Part shown: one piece after another, positions 1-8,103 of the stretch
How positions within the stretch are numbered: position 1 is the first letter of the stretch
Layout: each line of letters begins with the position of its first letter
DNA from: Pontibacter coccineus
GTDB lineage: Bacteria > Bacteroidota > Bacteroidia > Cytophagales > Hymenobacteraceae
Assembly: GCF_030546575.1 (NCBI RefSeq)
Contig: NZ_JAUOTN010000005.1
Location: 248,001-312,000 of the forward strand
Direction of reading: 5' to 3'
DNA length: 64,000 nucleotides
Notes under the pieces: generated by a model
The model's database searches: none
The model's input: the letters and a program-made list of their open reading frames with translations, nothing else
What the model was told of the DNA's origin: nothing
Position numbers and translations under genes: made by a program

Positions 1-1789
1 CCTTCGTCCACTCCATCAGGTTTGGCATGATGCGCTTCAGGTTGAGAATGCCGTAGTGGCTGGCCAGCATGGCGTCGTCACCCAGGTCCTCGGTCTGTGA
101 AGACGGGTCGATCGGGTTGCCCTGCTGACGGCCGAAGCGGTACATCGGGTCATCTCCTTTTTCCAGGATCCACTGCGATAGCTTGGCCACGTTGTCATAA
201 CCGTTCATCTCCGGGAAATAGGTATAACCCCACTTCACAGAATGCTTGTCATACACGCCTATACCTGGCATCAGTGCCACGCCCTTGTCCTCTGGCTGCG
301 CCACGTAGTTGAAACGGGCATAGTCCATGATAGAAGGGGCGGTACCCATCTCTTTGGTGAATTTGGCATCGCGCAGCTTCTCCACCGGGAAGGCGGCACT
401 GGAGCCCATGTTGTGCGGCAGACCCAGGGTATGGCCTACTTCGTGCGCCGACACAAAGCGGATCAGCTCGCCCATCACTTCGTCTTTGAACTTGATGCCA
501 CGGGCATCCGGGTTCACGGCGGCCGTCTGCACAAAGTACCAGTTGCGTAGCAGGTTCATCACGTTGTGGTACCAGCCGATGTGGCTTTCCAGGATCTCAC
601 CGGAGCGCGGGTCGTGCACGTTCGGTCCGTAAGCGTTTTGCGTCTCCGAAGAGAAGTAGCGGATTACAGAGTAGCGCGCGTCTTCGGTGCTGAACTCCGG
701 ATCTTCCTCCGGGGTAGGGGCATCTTTGGCGATGATGGCATTTTTAAAGCCGGCGGCCTCGAATGCCTTGTTCCAATCCTCTACGCCTTGCTTCAGGTAT
801 GGTCGCCATTTCATCGGCGTGGCCGGGTCAATGTAGTAAACGATTGGCTTGATAGGCTCTACTAACTCACCGCGGGCATAGGCGTCTTTGTCTTTTGGCT
901 CCAGTTTCCAGCGCACAATGTAGCGGCGCTTCGCAGCACGTTGCTCGTCCGTGCCGTAGTCGGTCTGGGAAAGCGTGAAGTAACCTACGCGCTCGTCAAA
1001 GCGACGGGCAGGCATCGGTACCTTCGGCAACAGGAGCATGGAGTGGTTCAGCTCCACGGTGATGGTACCGGCATTGGAGTTGGCAGGCGGATCAGTCGCC
1101 TCGTAGGTCATGAGGGAGCGCGCCTCGATGTTGATCGGGAAGCTCTTGATGCCCTCCACGAAAGAACGCTTGTCGTCCAGGCGCTTCACTTTGTAAGACT
1201 CACGCTGGCGCTTGTTCAGGCCGAGTGCTTGTACGTCTTTCGAGAAAAAGTCGGTCACTTCCACCACAGAAGCACCGTTATTAAAGGCTTTTACATCGAA
1301 GGCCTGTATTACCGGGGCCAGGTTGGAGTTCTGTACCGAATGGTAGATCTCCAGCGTGTCGCTGGCTACGTTCTGGTAAGAGATCAGGCGGAGTAAAATG
1401 CGATTGCCTTTCTTTTCCCATCGCAGCATCTGGCGGTTCAACTCCTCGCCGCCATACCCAAGGTTGGTAGCGGTCTTGGCGATGCGGCTCACCATCAGCA
1501 TGTCGCGGTTCAGAAGCGTATCCGGAATTTCGTAGAAGTACTTATCGTCGATGCGGTGCACCTTGAAAAGTCCCTCGTCGGTTACGGCGTTCGGGGTGAT
1601 AACGCTGGCGTAGGGTTTTACGCCGCTGTCTTCTTTTTTAGCGGCCGGAGTAGCCTGCGTGGTGGTTGCTTCCTGCTTGGCTTTTTTCTTCTTCTTTTTT
1701 TCCTTGCTTTGGGCAAAGGCAGGCGGTGCTACAAGCGCACCAGCCAGAAGCAGTGTAGCCAGCCGGGCGTAGCGTACATTTTTGCTCAT
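1..1789 (-). CDS. Zinc-dependent metalloprotease, DUF5117/DUF4953 type (3' end outside window)
   Basis: Secreted or periplasmic zinc peptidase of the large Bacteroidota family with DUF5118, DUF5117 and DUF4953 domains; the substrate is unknown. Reading the minus strand from the ATG at 1789 gives MSKNVRYARLATLLLAG with a signal peptide ending near AFAQS, followed by a Lys-rich stretch (KEKKKKKKAK). The metal site is HEVGHTLGLPHN around residue 446, an HExxHxxxxxH metzincin-like motif followed by an SIMDYARF turn. About 596 codons are visible and the reading frame runs off the left edge, so the C-terminal part is missing. A paralogue lies at 15606-18041. The family call is firm; the physiological role is unknown. 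Confidence 0.9.
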   Translation of the reverse strand, partial: MSKNVRYARLATLLLAGALVAPPAFAQSKEKKKKKKAKQEATTTQATPAAKKEDSGVKPYASVITPNAVTDEGLFKVHRIDDKYFYEIPDTLLNRDMLMVSRIAKTATNLGYGGEELNRQMLRWEKKGNRILLRLISYQNVASDTLEIYHSVQNSNLAPVIQAFDVKAFNNGASVVEVTDFFSKDVQALGLNKRQRESYKVKRLDDKRSFVEGIKSFPINIEARSLMTYEATDPPANSNAGTITVELNHSMLLLPKVPMPARRFDERVGYFTLSQTDYGTDEQRAAKRRYIVRWKLEPKDKDAYARGELVEPIKPIVYYIDPATPMKWRPYLKQGVEDWNKAFEAAGFKNAIIAKDAPTPEEDPEFSTEDARYSVIRYFSSETQNAYGPNVHDPRSGEILESHIGWYHNVMNLLRNWYFVQTAAVNPDARGIKFKDEVMGELIRFVSAHEVGHTLGLPHNMGSSAAFPVEKLRDAKFTKEMGTAPSIMDYARFNYVAQPEDKGVALMPGIGVYDKHSVKWGYTYFPEMNGYDNVAKLSQWILEKGDDPMYRFGRQQGNPIDPSSQTEDLGDDAMLASHYGILNLKRIMPNLMEWTK

Positions 1790-2097
1790 AATGGGGTGAA
1801 AGATTAGGTTAAATTAGTATTTCACAATATACCAGTTTCCAGGTATAGTCTAAAAGACTATGCTTGAGTGGAATGGTTTAATCAGGTGAACGTGTATACC
1901 TTAATTTCGCGACTTCCATCAGAACAATGCTATCATAACTAAACATATCACAGCAGAATGAGTAATAAATTAGGATAGGCTATACCTTGCTGATACCCTG
2001 TCTGGCTTCTTCCTGTTAAGCGTTCTGCTGCTTAATTCAGACGTGTATCGTCCCTGCTTCTGACACACATTCTTTCCAATTTTTACACCACTTCATC
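1790..2097. other. Divergent intergenic region
   Basis: This gap separates the divergent metalloprotease and TPR genes and must hold both promoters. It is AT-rich and carries copies of the AGGTATA/TATACCT heptamer at about 1836, 1895 and 1981. No clear TTTG / TAnnTTTG pair or operator was recognised. Confidence 0.5.
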
Positions 2098-3714
2098 ATG
2101 CGAACATCACTTGTTACAGCTATAGCATGGAGCATTGCCTTTGCTATACCGGGGTATAGTGCGCTTGCGCAGGGGCATGCCACCAAACACGGCACCGTGA
2201 ACCTGCAAACCTCCTGCAGTGAGCGGGCGCAGCAGTTTTTTGACAATGGCCTGGCACTCATGCACCATATGATGTATGAGGAGGCGGAGCAGGAATTTGC
2301 CGCCGCTGCTCAAGCCGCGCCGGATTGCGGCATGGCCCAATGGGGCATTGCCATGAGCTACATTCACCCGTTGTGGGGCGAGCGGCCTACAGATGAAAAC
2401 CTGCAGAAGGGGAAGGCAGCCGTAGAGAAAGCACAGCAACAAAATAGCCTGACAGATAAGGAAAAAGCCTACGTTAACGCTGTGTCTCAGTTTTATGAAA
2501 ACTGGGAGAATACCAGCTATGCAGATCAACTGAAAGCGTTCGAGGCTGGGTATAAGCAAGCGCATGAAGCTTATCCGGATGAAGTAGAGGCGGCTGCCTT
2601 TTACGCCCTGGGCCAGCTCGGCACGGCCCCGAAGACAGATAAGACTTTTGCAAAACAGAAAGAAGCCGGAGCGCTGCTGGAACAACTGCATGCCAAAAAA
2701 CCCGACCACCCGGGAATGTTTCACTACATCATCCATGCCTACGACAACCCCCTGCTGGCTACCAAGGCGGTTAACGTGTCGCGGGAATATGAGCGCATAG
2801 CCCCGGATGTACCGCATGCCCTGCACATGCCAAGCCATATCTTTGTTCGATTGGGTCAGTGGACGGACGCTGTAGACTGGAACATCCGCTCAGCAGATGC
2901 CGCCATCCGACAGTCGCCCAAAGACGTGGTCTCCATGCACTACCCGCACGCCCTGGATTACATGGCGTACGGCTACCTGCAGCAGGGGCAGGATAAAAAA
3001 GCACAGGCTGTAGTTGAAAAGCTGGAGGCAGCAGTAGGGTATACCCCCACCTTCGCGACGGCCTATGCGCTGGCCGCTATACCTGCCCGCCAGGCCATGG
3101 AAAGGGGCAAATGGGCTGAAGCAGCCGCTTTGCCCGTCCGGTCTCCCGAAAGCTTTGCCTGGGATAAGTATCCGGGCGCTGAGGCCATCACGCATTTTGC
3201 CAAAGGGATAGGTGGCGCCCGCTCCGGAAACACGGGTGTAGCCGAAGAGGCGATTATGGCTCTAAATAAATTGCAGAAGCAATTGAACAGCTCTGGCGAT
3301 ACCTATTGGGCAGCACAGGCCGAGGCCCAGCAACTGGCTGTGCAGGCCTGGCTGGCGTATCAAAAAGGAGACAAGGAAAAAGGGCTTGCCATAATGCGGG
3401 AGGCAGCTGACAAGGAAGACGCACTGGACAAACATCCGGTAACGCCAGGAGCTGTGCTGCCGGCCCGGGAGCTATTAGGTGATATGCTGTTGCTGAGCAA
3501 AAAGCCAGCGGAAGCTATGCTGGCCTATGAAGCAAGCCTGAAAATATCGCCCAAACGCTATAACAGCCTTTATGGAGCAGCCCTCGCCGCTGAAAGGGCG
3601 AAAGACAAAGAGAAAGCCAGGTCTTATTATTTAGAATTACTGAAAACAGCACCGGAGGCTGATGGTGACCGGGAGAGCTGGGCACAGGCCAAAAAGTTCG
3701 CCGCCAGAAAATAA
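2098..3714 (+). CDS. Exported tetratricopeptide-repeat protein
   Basis: A 538-residue exported TPR protein, presumably a periplasmic scaffold; partners are unknown. The N-terminus MRTSLVTAIAWSIAFAIPGY with cleavage near ALAQG is a typical signal peptide. TPR-like helices start at once (AQQFFDNGLALMHHMMYEEA, then MAQWGIAMSYIHPLWGERPT) and recur in the C-terminal third (PAEAMLAYEASLKISPKRYN, then a unit with YYLELLKTAPEADGD). The central HYIIHAYDNP and HMPSHIFVRLGQW segments are His-rich and recur in this group of uncharacterised Bacteroidota TPR proteins. It converges on dinB with only 6 bases between the two stop codons and no terminator hairpin. Confidence 0.8.
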   Translation: MRTSLVTAIAWSIAFAIPGYSALAQGHATKHGTVNLQTSCSERAQQFFDNGLALMHHMMYEEAEQEFAAAAQAAPDCGMAQWGIAMSYIHPLWGERPTDENLQKGKAAVEKAQQQNSLTDKEKAYVNAVSQFYENWENTSYADQLKAFEAGYKQAHEAYPDEVEAAAFYALGQLGTAPKTDKTFAKQKEAGALLEQLHAKKPDHPGMFHYIIHAYDNPLLATKAVNVSREYERIAPDVPHALHMPSHIFVRLGQWTDAVDWNIRSADAAIRQSPKDVVSMHYPHALDYMAYGYLQQGQDKKAQAVVEKLEAAVGYTPTFATAYALAAIPARQAMERGKWAEAAALPVRSPESFAWDKYPGAEAITHFAKGIGGARSGNTGVAEEAIMALNKLQKQLNSSGDTYWAAQAEAQQLAVQAWLAYQKGDKEKGLAIMREAADKEDALDKHPVTPGAVLPARELLGDMLLLSKKPAEAMLAYEASLKISPKRYNSLYGAALAAERAKDKEKARSYYLELLKTAPEADGDRESWAQAKKFAARK

Positions 3715-3720
3715 AGCCAG

Positions 3721-4800
3721 CTAAAACTCCAGCGTCAGCTGGTAGCCTTCCATTTTGTCGTGCTGGTAGAGGAGGGAGGAGGCCGTTATACCTAGCAAAC
3801 GCACCGGATATACCGGCAAATGGGGCGTGCGCAGCAGGTCGCGGGCAATGGTAAAGATGGCGTCGGCCGACTTGATCTCGCCCAGAAAAGTCTTGCTGCG
3901 GGTGGTTTGGTTGAAGTCGAAGTACTTGATCTTGACTGTGATGGTCTTGGCCGTGGTTTGCAGTCGTTCCATGTCGTGCGCCACTTCTTTGGCTAGTTTT
4001 TCCAGCTCCGGCAGCATCACTTCCTCCTCTGTCAGGTCTACCTCAAAGGTGCGCTCTGAGCCGATGGATTTGCGGATGCGGTGTGGCTGTACCTCCCGGT
4101 CGTCCTGCGCGCGGGCAATGCGGTAGTAGTAGCGCCCTGTTTTGCCGAAATGGCGCACCAGCTCCTCCTCTGACTTCTCCCGCAGATCGGCACCGGTGAG
4201 GATCCCCATGCTCTGCAGTTTGGCCGCCGTTACTTTCCCAATACCATAGAATTTCTCGATGGCCAGGGCCGCCACTATATCCTCGGCTTTGTCGGGTGGG
4301 ATGAGTGTGAAGCCATTGGGCTTGTTCATGTCCGAGGCGATCTTAGCCAGAAACTTATTGAAGGATACGCCGGCTGAGGCAGTCAGGCCGGTTTCCGCCT
4401 GGATCTTGGCCCTGATCTCGTTGGCGATAATCGTGGCGGAGGGCATGCCGATCTTATTTTCGGTTACGTCCAGGTAGGCTTCGTCCAGGGAGAGCGGCTC
4501 TACCAGGTCGGTATAGGAGTAGAAGATCTCGCGGATCTGGCGCGATACGGCGCTGTATACCTCGAAGCGGGGCTTCACAAAGATCAGCTGTGGGCAACGC
4601 TGCGCCGCGATCTTGGAGGCGAGGGCCGAGTGTACGCCATACCGACGGGCCTCGTAACTGGCCGCTGCCACCACACCTCTTGCCCGCGAGCCGCCCACAG
4701 CCACGGGTTTGCCACGCAGCTCCGGATTGTCGCGCTGCTCCACGGAAGCGAAAAAAGCGTCCATGTCGATGTGGATGATCTTGCGGATAGGGCTAGGCAT
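3721..4800 (-). CDS. dinB: DNA polymerase IV, Y-family translesion polymerase
   Basis: Error-prone Y-family DNA polymerase that extends past damaged or misaligned template bases. The 359 residues begin MPSPIRKIIHIDMDAFFASV; the DMD aspartate and the later SLDEAYLDVT pair supply the catalytic metal ligands. A helix-hairpin-helix segment (FYGIGKVTAAKLQSMGI) and the little-finger domain (SIGSERTFEVDL onward) complete the fold, and the length is normal for DinB. A TATCTTTG box on the minus strand at 4812-4819 is so close to the ATG that the leader would be only a few bases. No LexA box was recognised. Confidence 0.95.
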   Translation of the reverse strand: MPSPIRKIIHIDMDAFFASVEQRDNPELRGKPVAVGGSRARGVVAAASYEARRYGVHSALASKIAAQRCPQLIFVKPRFEVYSAVSRQIREIFYSYTDLVEPLSLDEAYLDVTENKIGMPSATIIANEIRAKIQAETGLTASAGVSFNKFLAKIASDMNKPNGFTLIPPDKAEDIVAALAIEKFYGIGKVTAAKLQSMGILTGADLREKSEEELVRHFGKTGRYYYRIARAQDDREVQPHRIRKSIGSERTFEVDLTEEEVMLPELEKLAKEVAHDMERLQTTAKTITVKIKYFDFNQTTRSKTFLGEIKSADAIFTIARDLLRTPHLPVYPVRLLGITASSLLYQHDKMEGYQLTLEF

Positions 4801-4811
4801 AAGGATGGGTA

Positions 4812-4819
4812 CAAAGATA
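4812..4819 (-). promoter_or_regulatory. Putative -7 box (TATCTTTG) of dinB
   Basis: Read on the minus strand this is TATCTTTG, matching the Bacteroidota -7 consensus TAnnTTTG. It lies 12 bases before the dinB ATG, implying a leader of about 5 bases. No TTTG -33 element is obvious at the expected distance. Confidence 0.4.
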
Positions 4820-4821
4820 AG

Positions 4822-4885
4822 AGTTTAGAAGTTGAAGAATTTGAGAAGTTAGGAAGTTGAGAAGGTAGAAAGTTATAAAGTAGTG
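4822..4885 (-). repeat. Degenerate CAACTTCTAA-type leader repeat upstream of dinB
   Basis: Read on the minus strand this is a run of pyrimidine/A units such as CAACTTCCTAACTTCTCAA and CAACTTCTAAACTC with a period of about 10-12 bases. Similar runs precede four other genes in this window. Confidence 0.5.
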
Positions 4886-4980
4886 ATGTTACTCCATATC
4901 GTCGTTTCCGTGCAATGGCGTCATGCCGAAACGTCGTTCGTGTGCAGTGGATCAGAGCGAGCTCTCCTGAACATCCTTGA

Positions 4981-5166
4981 CTGGGAAAATTACTGCGGGG
5001 GACATCCATGTCCCCGTATACCTGCAAAGCGGTCACACGGGGATTAGGAAATCCCCGACAATCTTCTTCGGAATTGATAAATCCCGAAGAGCCCCTTTTA
5101 GAAAAGCCTATTAGAAAATTTAATCGCTTCTAGGGACGGGTCGTGACCTGTCCGAATCGCGCGCCC
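4981..5166. repeat. Intergenic repeat block with palindromes (copy 1)
   Basis: The block holds GGGGACATCCATGTCCCC, an 8-bp stem with a 2-base loop at about 5000-5017, then GGGGATTAGGAAATCCCC (7-bp stem), then GGGACGGGTCGTGACC followed by TGTCCGAATCGCGCG. Related sequences occur at 7440-7740 on the far side of the DJ-1 and pirin genes: the GGGGACAT hairpin in inverted orientation and the GGTCG...CCGAATCG unit in direct orientation. No coding potential was seen. Confidence 0.6.
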
Positions 5167-5240
5167 GTAATCATGCACCCGTATACCTTCCTAAATCGTG
5201 CCCTTATCAACAATCAACGGGAAGCAATCGTTAAGCCAAT

Positions 5241-5300
5241 AAGAACAATTAACAATTCAGCAATTCAACAATTTAGCAATTCAACCATTCAACCATCAAC
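5241..5300 (+). repeat. Degenerate AACAATTCAAC leader repeat
   Basis: Tandem-like AT-rich units (ACAATTAACAATTCAGC, then ATTCAACAATTTAGC, then ATTCAACCATTCAACC) run right up to the DJ-1 ATG at 5305. The stretch lacks G almost completely and resembles the leaders at 30871-30904 and 37931-37983. Confidence 0.6.
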
Positions 5301-5304
5301 AGCT

Positions 5305-5997
5305 ATGAAAGTACTATTTGTTTTAACCTCACACGACCAATTAGGTGACACCGGAAAAAAGACTGGTTTCTGGATTGAGGAGTTTGCAGCCCCTTATTAC
5401 ACACTGGCCGATGCCGGCGTGGAGGTGGACCTCGCCTCACCGAAAGGCGGTCAGCCACCGATCGACCCGAAGAGCACGGAAAAGGATGCGCAGACCGAGG
5501 CGACCAGGCGCTTTTACGAGGACGAGGACCTGCAGCACACACTCTCCCGCACCAAAAAACTTACGGAAGTAAAAGCCGATAACTATGATGCCGTTTTCTT
5601 CCCGGGTGGGCACGGACCGTTGTGGGATCTCTCCAGCGATAAAGACTCCATCCGCCTGATCGAGGAGTTTGCCAGGCAGCAGAAGCCGGTGGCGGCCGTT
5701 TGTCACGGACCCGCTGCCCTGATGCAGGCCAAAGGCCCGAACGGGGAGCCACTCGTGAAAGGCAAAAAAGTGGCAGGCTTCACTAACACCGAGGAGGAGG
5801 CTGTGCAATTGACCGAAGTGGTGCCCTTTCTGGTGGAGGACCGCTACCAGGAACTGGGCGGCATCTACTCCAAAGCCGACGACTGGCAGCCTTATGTGGT
5901 TACGGACGGTTTGCTAATCACGGTGCAGAACCCAGCCTCCTCGGAGCCAGCGGCGGAAGCCTTGCTCAAGATGCTCAAAAAGGAGAAAGCGGCTTAA
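5305..5997 (+). CDS. DJ-1/PfpI family protein (Hsp31-like, type 1 glutamine amidotransferase fold)
   Basis: A 230-residue DJ-1/PfpI superfamily protein, probably a glyoxalase III-like or deglycase-like stress protein of the Hsp31 branch. The start MKVLFVLTSHDQLGDTGKKT is chosen because the fold's first strand begins there; an upstream in-frame ATG would translate the repeat leader. The nucleophile-elbow cysteine is in PVAAVCHGPAALM, FFPGGHGPLWDL supplies the oxyanion loop, and GFWIEEFAAPYY is the usual Hsp31 start. It is followed by a hairpin terminator at 6039-6078, so it is probably a single-gene unit. The exact substrate cannot be read from the sequence. Confidence 0.88.
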   Translation: MKVLFVLTSHDQLGDTGKKTGFWIEEFAAPYYTLADAGVEVDLASPKGGQPPIDPKSTEKDAQTEATRRFYEDEDLQHTLSRTKKLTEVKADNYDAVFFPGGHGPLWDLSSDKDSIRLIEEFARQQKPVAAVCHGPAALMQAKGPNGEPLVKGKKVAGFTNTEEEAVQLTEVVPFLVEDRYQELGGIYSKADDWQPYVVTDGLLITVQNPASSEPAAEALLKMLKKEKAA

Positions 5998-6038
5998 GCT
6001 CCTGGTTTTTCGTATACCTCACTATCAGTGTAGCGTGA

Positions 6039-6078
6039 AAATCCCACCCAATCCTATTTGGAAACGGTGGGATTTTTA
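6039..6078 (+). terminator. Rho-independent terminator after the DJ-1 gene
   Basis: AAAATCCCACC at 6039-6049 pairs with GGTGGGATTTT at 6067-6077 (11 bp), followed by a further T. Confidence 0.75.
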
Positions 6079-6300
6079 TGTTAAACTGTTCGGTATGCTT
6101 GTCTTCACAGATGCTTAATATCAAAACTCTTAAGATGTAATTTATTATATAGGGTAATGGAAGGTGAGTTGAAGATAGTAATAGCCTGATTTTCCCTAAA
6201 GTTAAAGCGTTTTCGTTAGTAAGAGAAGAAGCTCAAATCTTAATGTCATTCTGTTAAGAAACTAGGCTAAAGGGAGTTTAAGCTTTTGCTAATCGCTACC

Positions 6301-6320
6301 AAGATCCTTACAGGATGACA
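6301..6320 (+). repeat. AAGATCCTTTCAGGATGACA-family repeat
   Basis: The sequence AAGATCCTTACAGGATGACA contains a small ATCCT/AGGAT inverted repeat. Near-identical copies lie at 26373-26392, 36095-36114 and 62814-62833, always in intergenic repeat regions. Confidence 0.65.
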
Positions 6321-6479
6321 AAAAAGGACTAAACGGTTCTGTCCTCAAGGGGATAGTTTTAGATGTTGTCGAATAGTTCTCCTATAGAGCACACCACGAT
6401 TTGTATATGTAACAATCAGGCTGGTGTTAGTGTAATTAATGTATATACATTAATTTGCGGCCGATCTTAATATAGCCTT

Positions 6480-7334
6480 ATGCGAAAAATAAAGAAATTA
6501 CATAAAGCGGTGCATGCGCCCATGGGCGATCTGGTGACCTACCGCGCTATACCTACACACGAAGTTGAGTACATCGATCCTTTTCTTTTCCTGAACCACC
6601 ATGGTCCACAGGTATACAAGCCCGGCAACAGGGGACTGCCTTTCGGGCCGCACCCGCACCGTGGCTTCGAAACATTGACTTTTATTCTGGACGGCGACAT
6701 CACGCACCAGGACACGGGCGGTGGAAAGGATGTTATTGAGGCCGGTGGCGTGCAATGGATGACGGCCGGAAGCGGCCTGATCCATGCGGAGGTGTCTTCT
6801 GAGAAATTTAAGCAGGAGGGAGGACCGCTGGAGATTCTGCAGCTGTGGTTCAACCTGCCCGCTGAGCACAAAATGACGTCCCCGAAATACATTGGTCTGC
6901 AGAAAAACAAGATCCCGACAGTAGAACTCGACAATGGAAACGTGCGGGTAAACGTGATCTCCGGCAGCTGGGGTGAGGTGGAGGCGCCCATCCAGAACCT
7001 GAGCGACATCCACATGGTGAGCATCGAGCTGCTAAAAGGCGGGGAGTTCGTTTACAACATCCCTTCGGAGCGCAATATCTTTTTCTACGTGGTACGCGGC
7101 GCTGTTAAAGTTAATGGCCAAACGGCGGAAAAACTCACCTTAGTGGAATTCGGAAATGAGGGCAAAGAAGTGAAAGTAGAGGCGACAGAGGACGCCTACA
7201 TCCTCTTCGGCCATGCCCACCCGTTCAACGAGCCGGTTGTATCACACGGACCCTTTGTGATGAACACCGAAGACGAGATTCGTGCGGCCTTCCGAGATTA
7301 CCAAATGGGTAAGATGGGGACTTGGGAGAGTTAA
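6480..7334 (+). CDS. Pirin family protein
   Basis: A 284-residue bicupin of the pirin family. Some members are quercetin 2,3-dioxygenases and others regulate metabolic enzymes. The N-terminal cupin carries FGPHPHRGFETLTFILDG and GDITHQDTGGG, with the metal-binding His triad, and GSGLIHAEVSSE supplies the last ligand segment. The second cupin (MVSIELLKGGEFVYNIPSER onward) is degenerate, as is usual. Length is normal. It stands alone between two repeat-rich gaps, so the neighbours give no functional clue. Confidence 0.92.
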   Translation: MRKIKKLHKAVHAPMGDLVTYRAIPTHEVEYIDPFLFLNHHGPQVYKPGNRGLPFGPHPHRGFETLTFILDGDITHQDTGGGKDVIEAGGVQWMTAGSGLIHAEVSSEKFKQEGGPLEILQLWFNLPAEHKMTSPKYIGLQKNKIPTVELDNGNVRVNVISGSWGEVEAPIQNLSDIHMVSIELLKGGEFVYNIPSERNIFFYVVRGAVKVNGQTAEKLTLVEFGNEGKEVKVEATEDAYILFGHAHPFNEPVVSHGPFVMNTEDEIRAAFRDYQMGKMGTWES

Positions 7335-8031
7335 GGAGTTTGAGTTTTGATTTGTAGCGACGGTACACCGTAAAGTCGTAGTTTGTCTGCCTGGCAAGTC
7401 AATCACCATCCGCAGTGGCAGTCCGTTATGCCATTCTGTATGAACCTATAGGGATGGGTCGCAACCTATCCGAATCGTGCGCTAAGTCTCCTTAAGCTGA
7501 TGCAGGTATATTTGTCAAGTATAAATACAGGCTCCCTATTCCTAACTGATGCAGGTTCCCAGACCTGGGTCTGTAGCAAACGTGAAATTGGAAAACCCCC
7601 AACAGCCACAGAATGCTTTAAACGCTCTTTCGGACATCCATGTCCGAAAGCGATCTGTTGGGGATGTCCACATCCCTGTACTCAGGTTCACAGGTTTACG
7701 GGGACAAGGATGTCCCCGGCAGAAATAATTTTGGGCACGGATATTTGAAAGTGCATTTGGATTTGGAAATTCGAAAGAGCATTTGGAATAGCGGCCAGAG
7801 TCCGCTGATGACTCACACTCGCGGGACGCGAGCGAGGGTGAAGATATCTCATTTTATACTAGATGACATCTAGGTACCTAAGATCTTAAGTTGAAGGCAT
7901 TAGGTCGCGCCCTGCGCCACTCGGTCACCAAACTACTACTTGCACCAAACTTTTTAATGGTCTTGCAGCATCTAATAGATTTTCCCCCAACCACCTATTT
8001 GAGTCCACATACCCAGTAGGTACTTAAAGCA
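7335..8031. repeat. Intergenic repeat block with palindromes (copy 2)
   Basis: About 700 bases without a credible gene. At 7450-7482 lies GGGATGGGTCGCAACC then TATCCGAATCGTGCG, matching the 5134-5166 unit in direct orientation. At 7625-7740 lie three short hairpins (CGGACATCCATGTCCG, GGGGATGTCCACATCCC, GGGGACAAGGATGTCCCC); the segment at 7690-7732 is the inverted counterpart of 4986-5026. At 7815-7845 is CTCGCGGGACGCGAGCGAG, a GC-rich palindrome similar to the core at 20979. Possible short open frames here run through these repeats and were not called as genes. Confidence 0.6.
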
Positions 8032-8068
8032 AAATAGCTCTCTTCCCAGTCAGGAAAGAGAGCTATTT
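8032..8068 (-). terminator. Terminator after the pseudouridine-synthase-like gene
   Basis: AAATAGCTCTCTT (8032-8044) and AAGAGAGCTATTT (8056-8068) form a perfect 13-bp stem with an 11-base loop, 36 bases past the stop codon of the minus-strand gene. Confidence 0.75.
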
Positions 8069-8103
8069 AGGTATAGTGTTAGCTAAATGTGAGCGAGTAA
8101 TTC

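Larger units (their letters stand above)
5998..6479. other. Intergenic region with terminator and dispersed repeat fragment
   Basis: It contains the terminator of the DJ-1 gene and a copy of AAGATCCTTACAGGATGACA at 6301-6320, which belongs to a family also at 26373, 36095 and 62814. The last 60 bases before the pirin ATG hold AATGTATATACATTAATTTG, a possible promoter core. No gene was seen. Confidence 0.5.

Noticed and set aside
97-1396. Several plus-strand frames at the left edge
   Set aside because: They are shadows of the minus-strand metalloprotease gene, which shows a signal peptide and zinc motif.
7500-7873. Two overlapping open frames in the gap after pirin
   Set aside because: They run through the palindromic repeat block and translate the repeats; composition is not protein-like.
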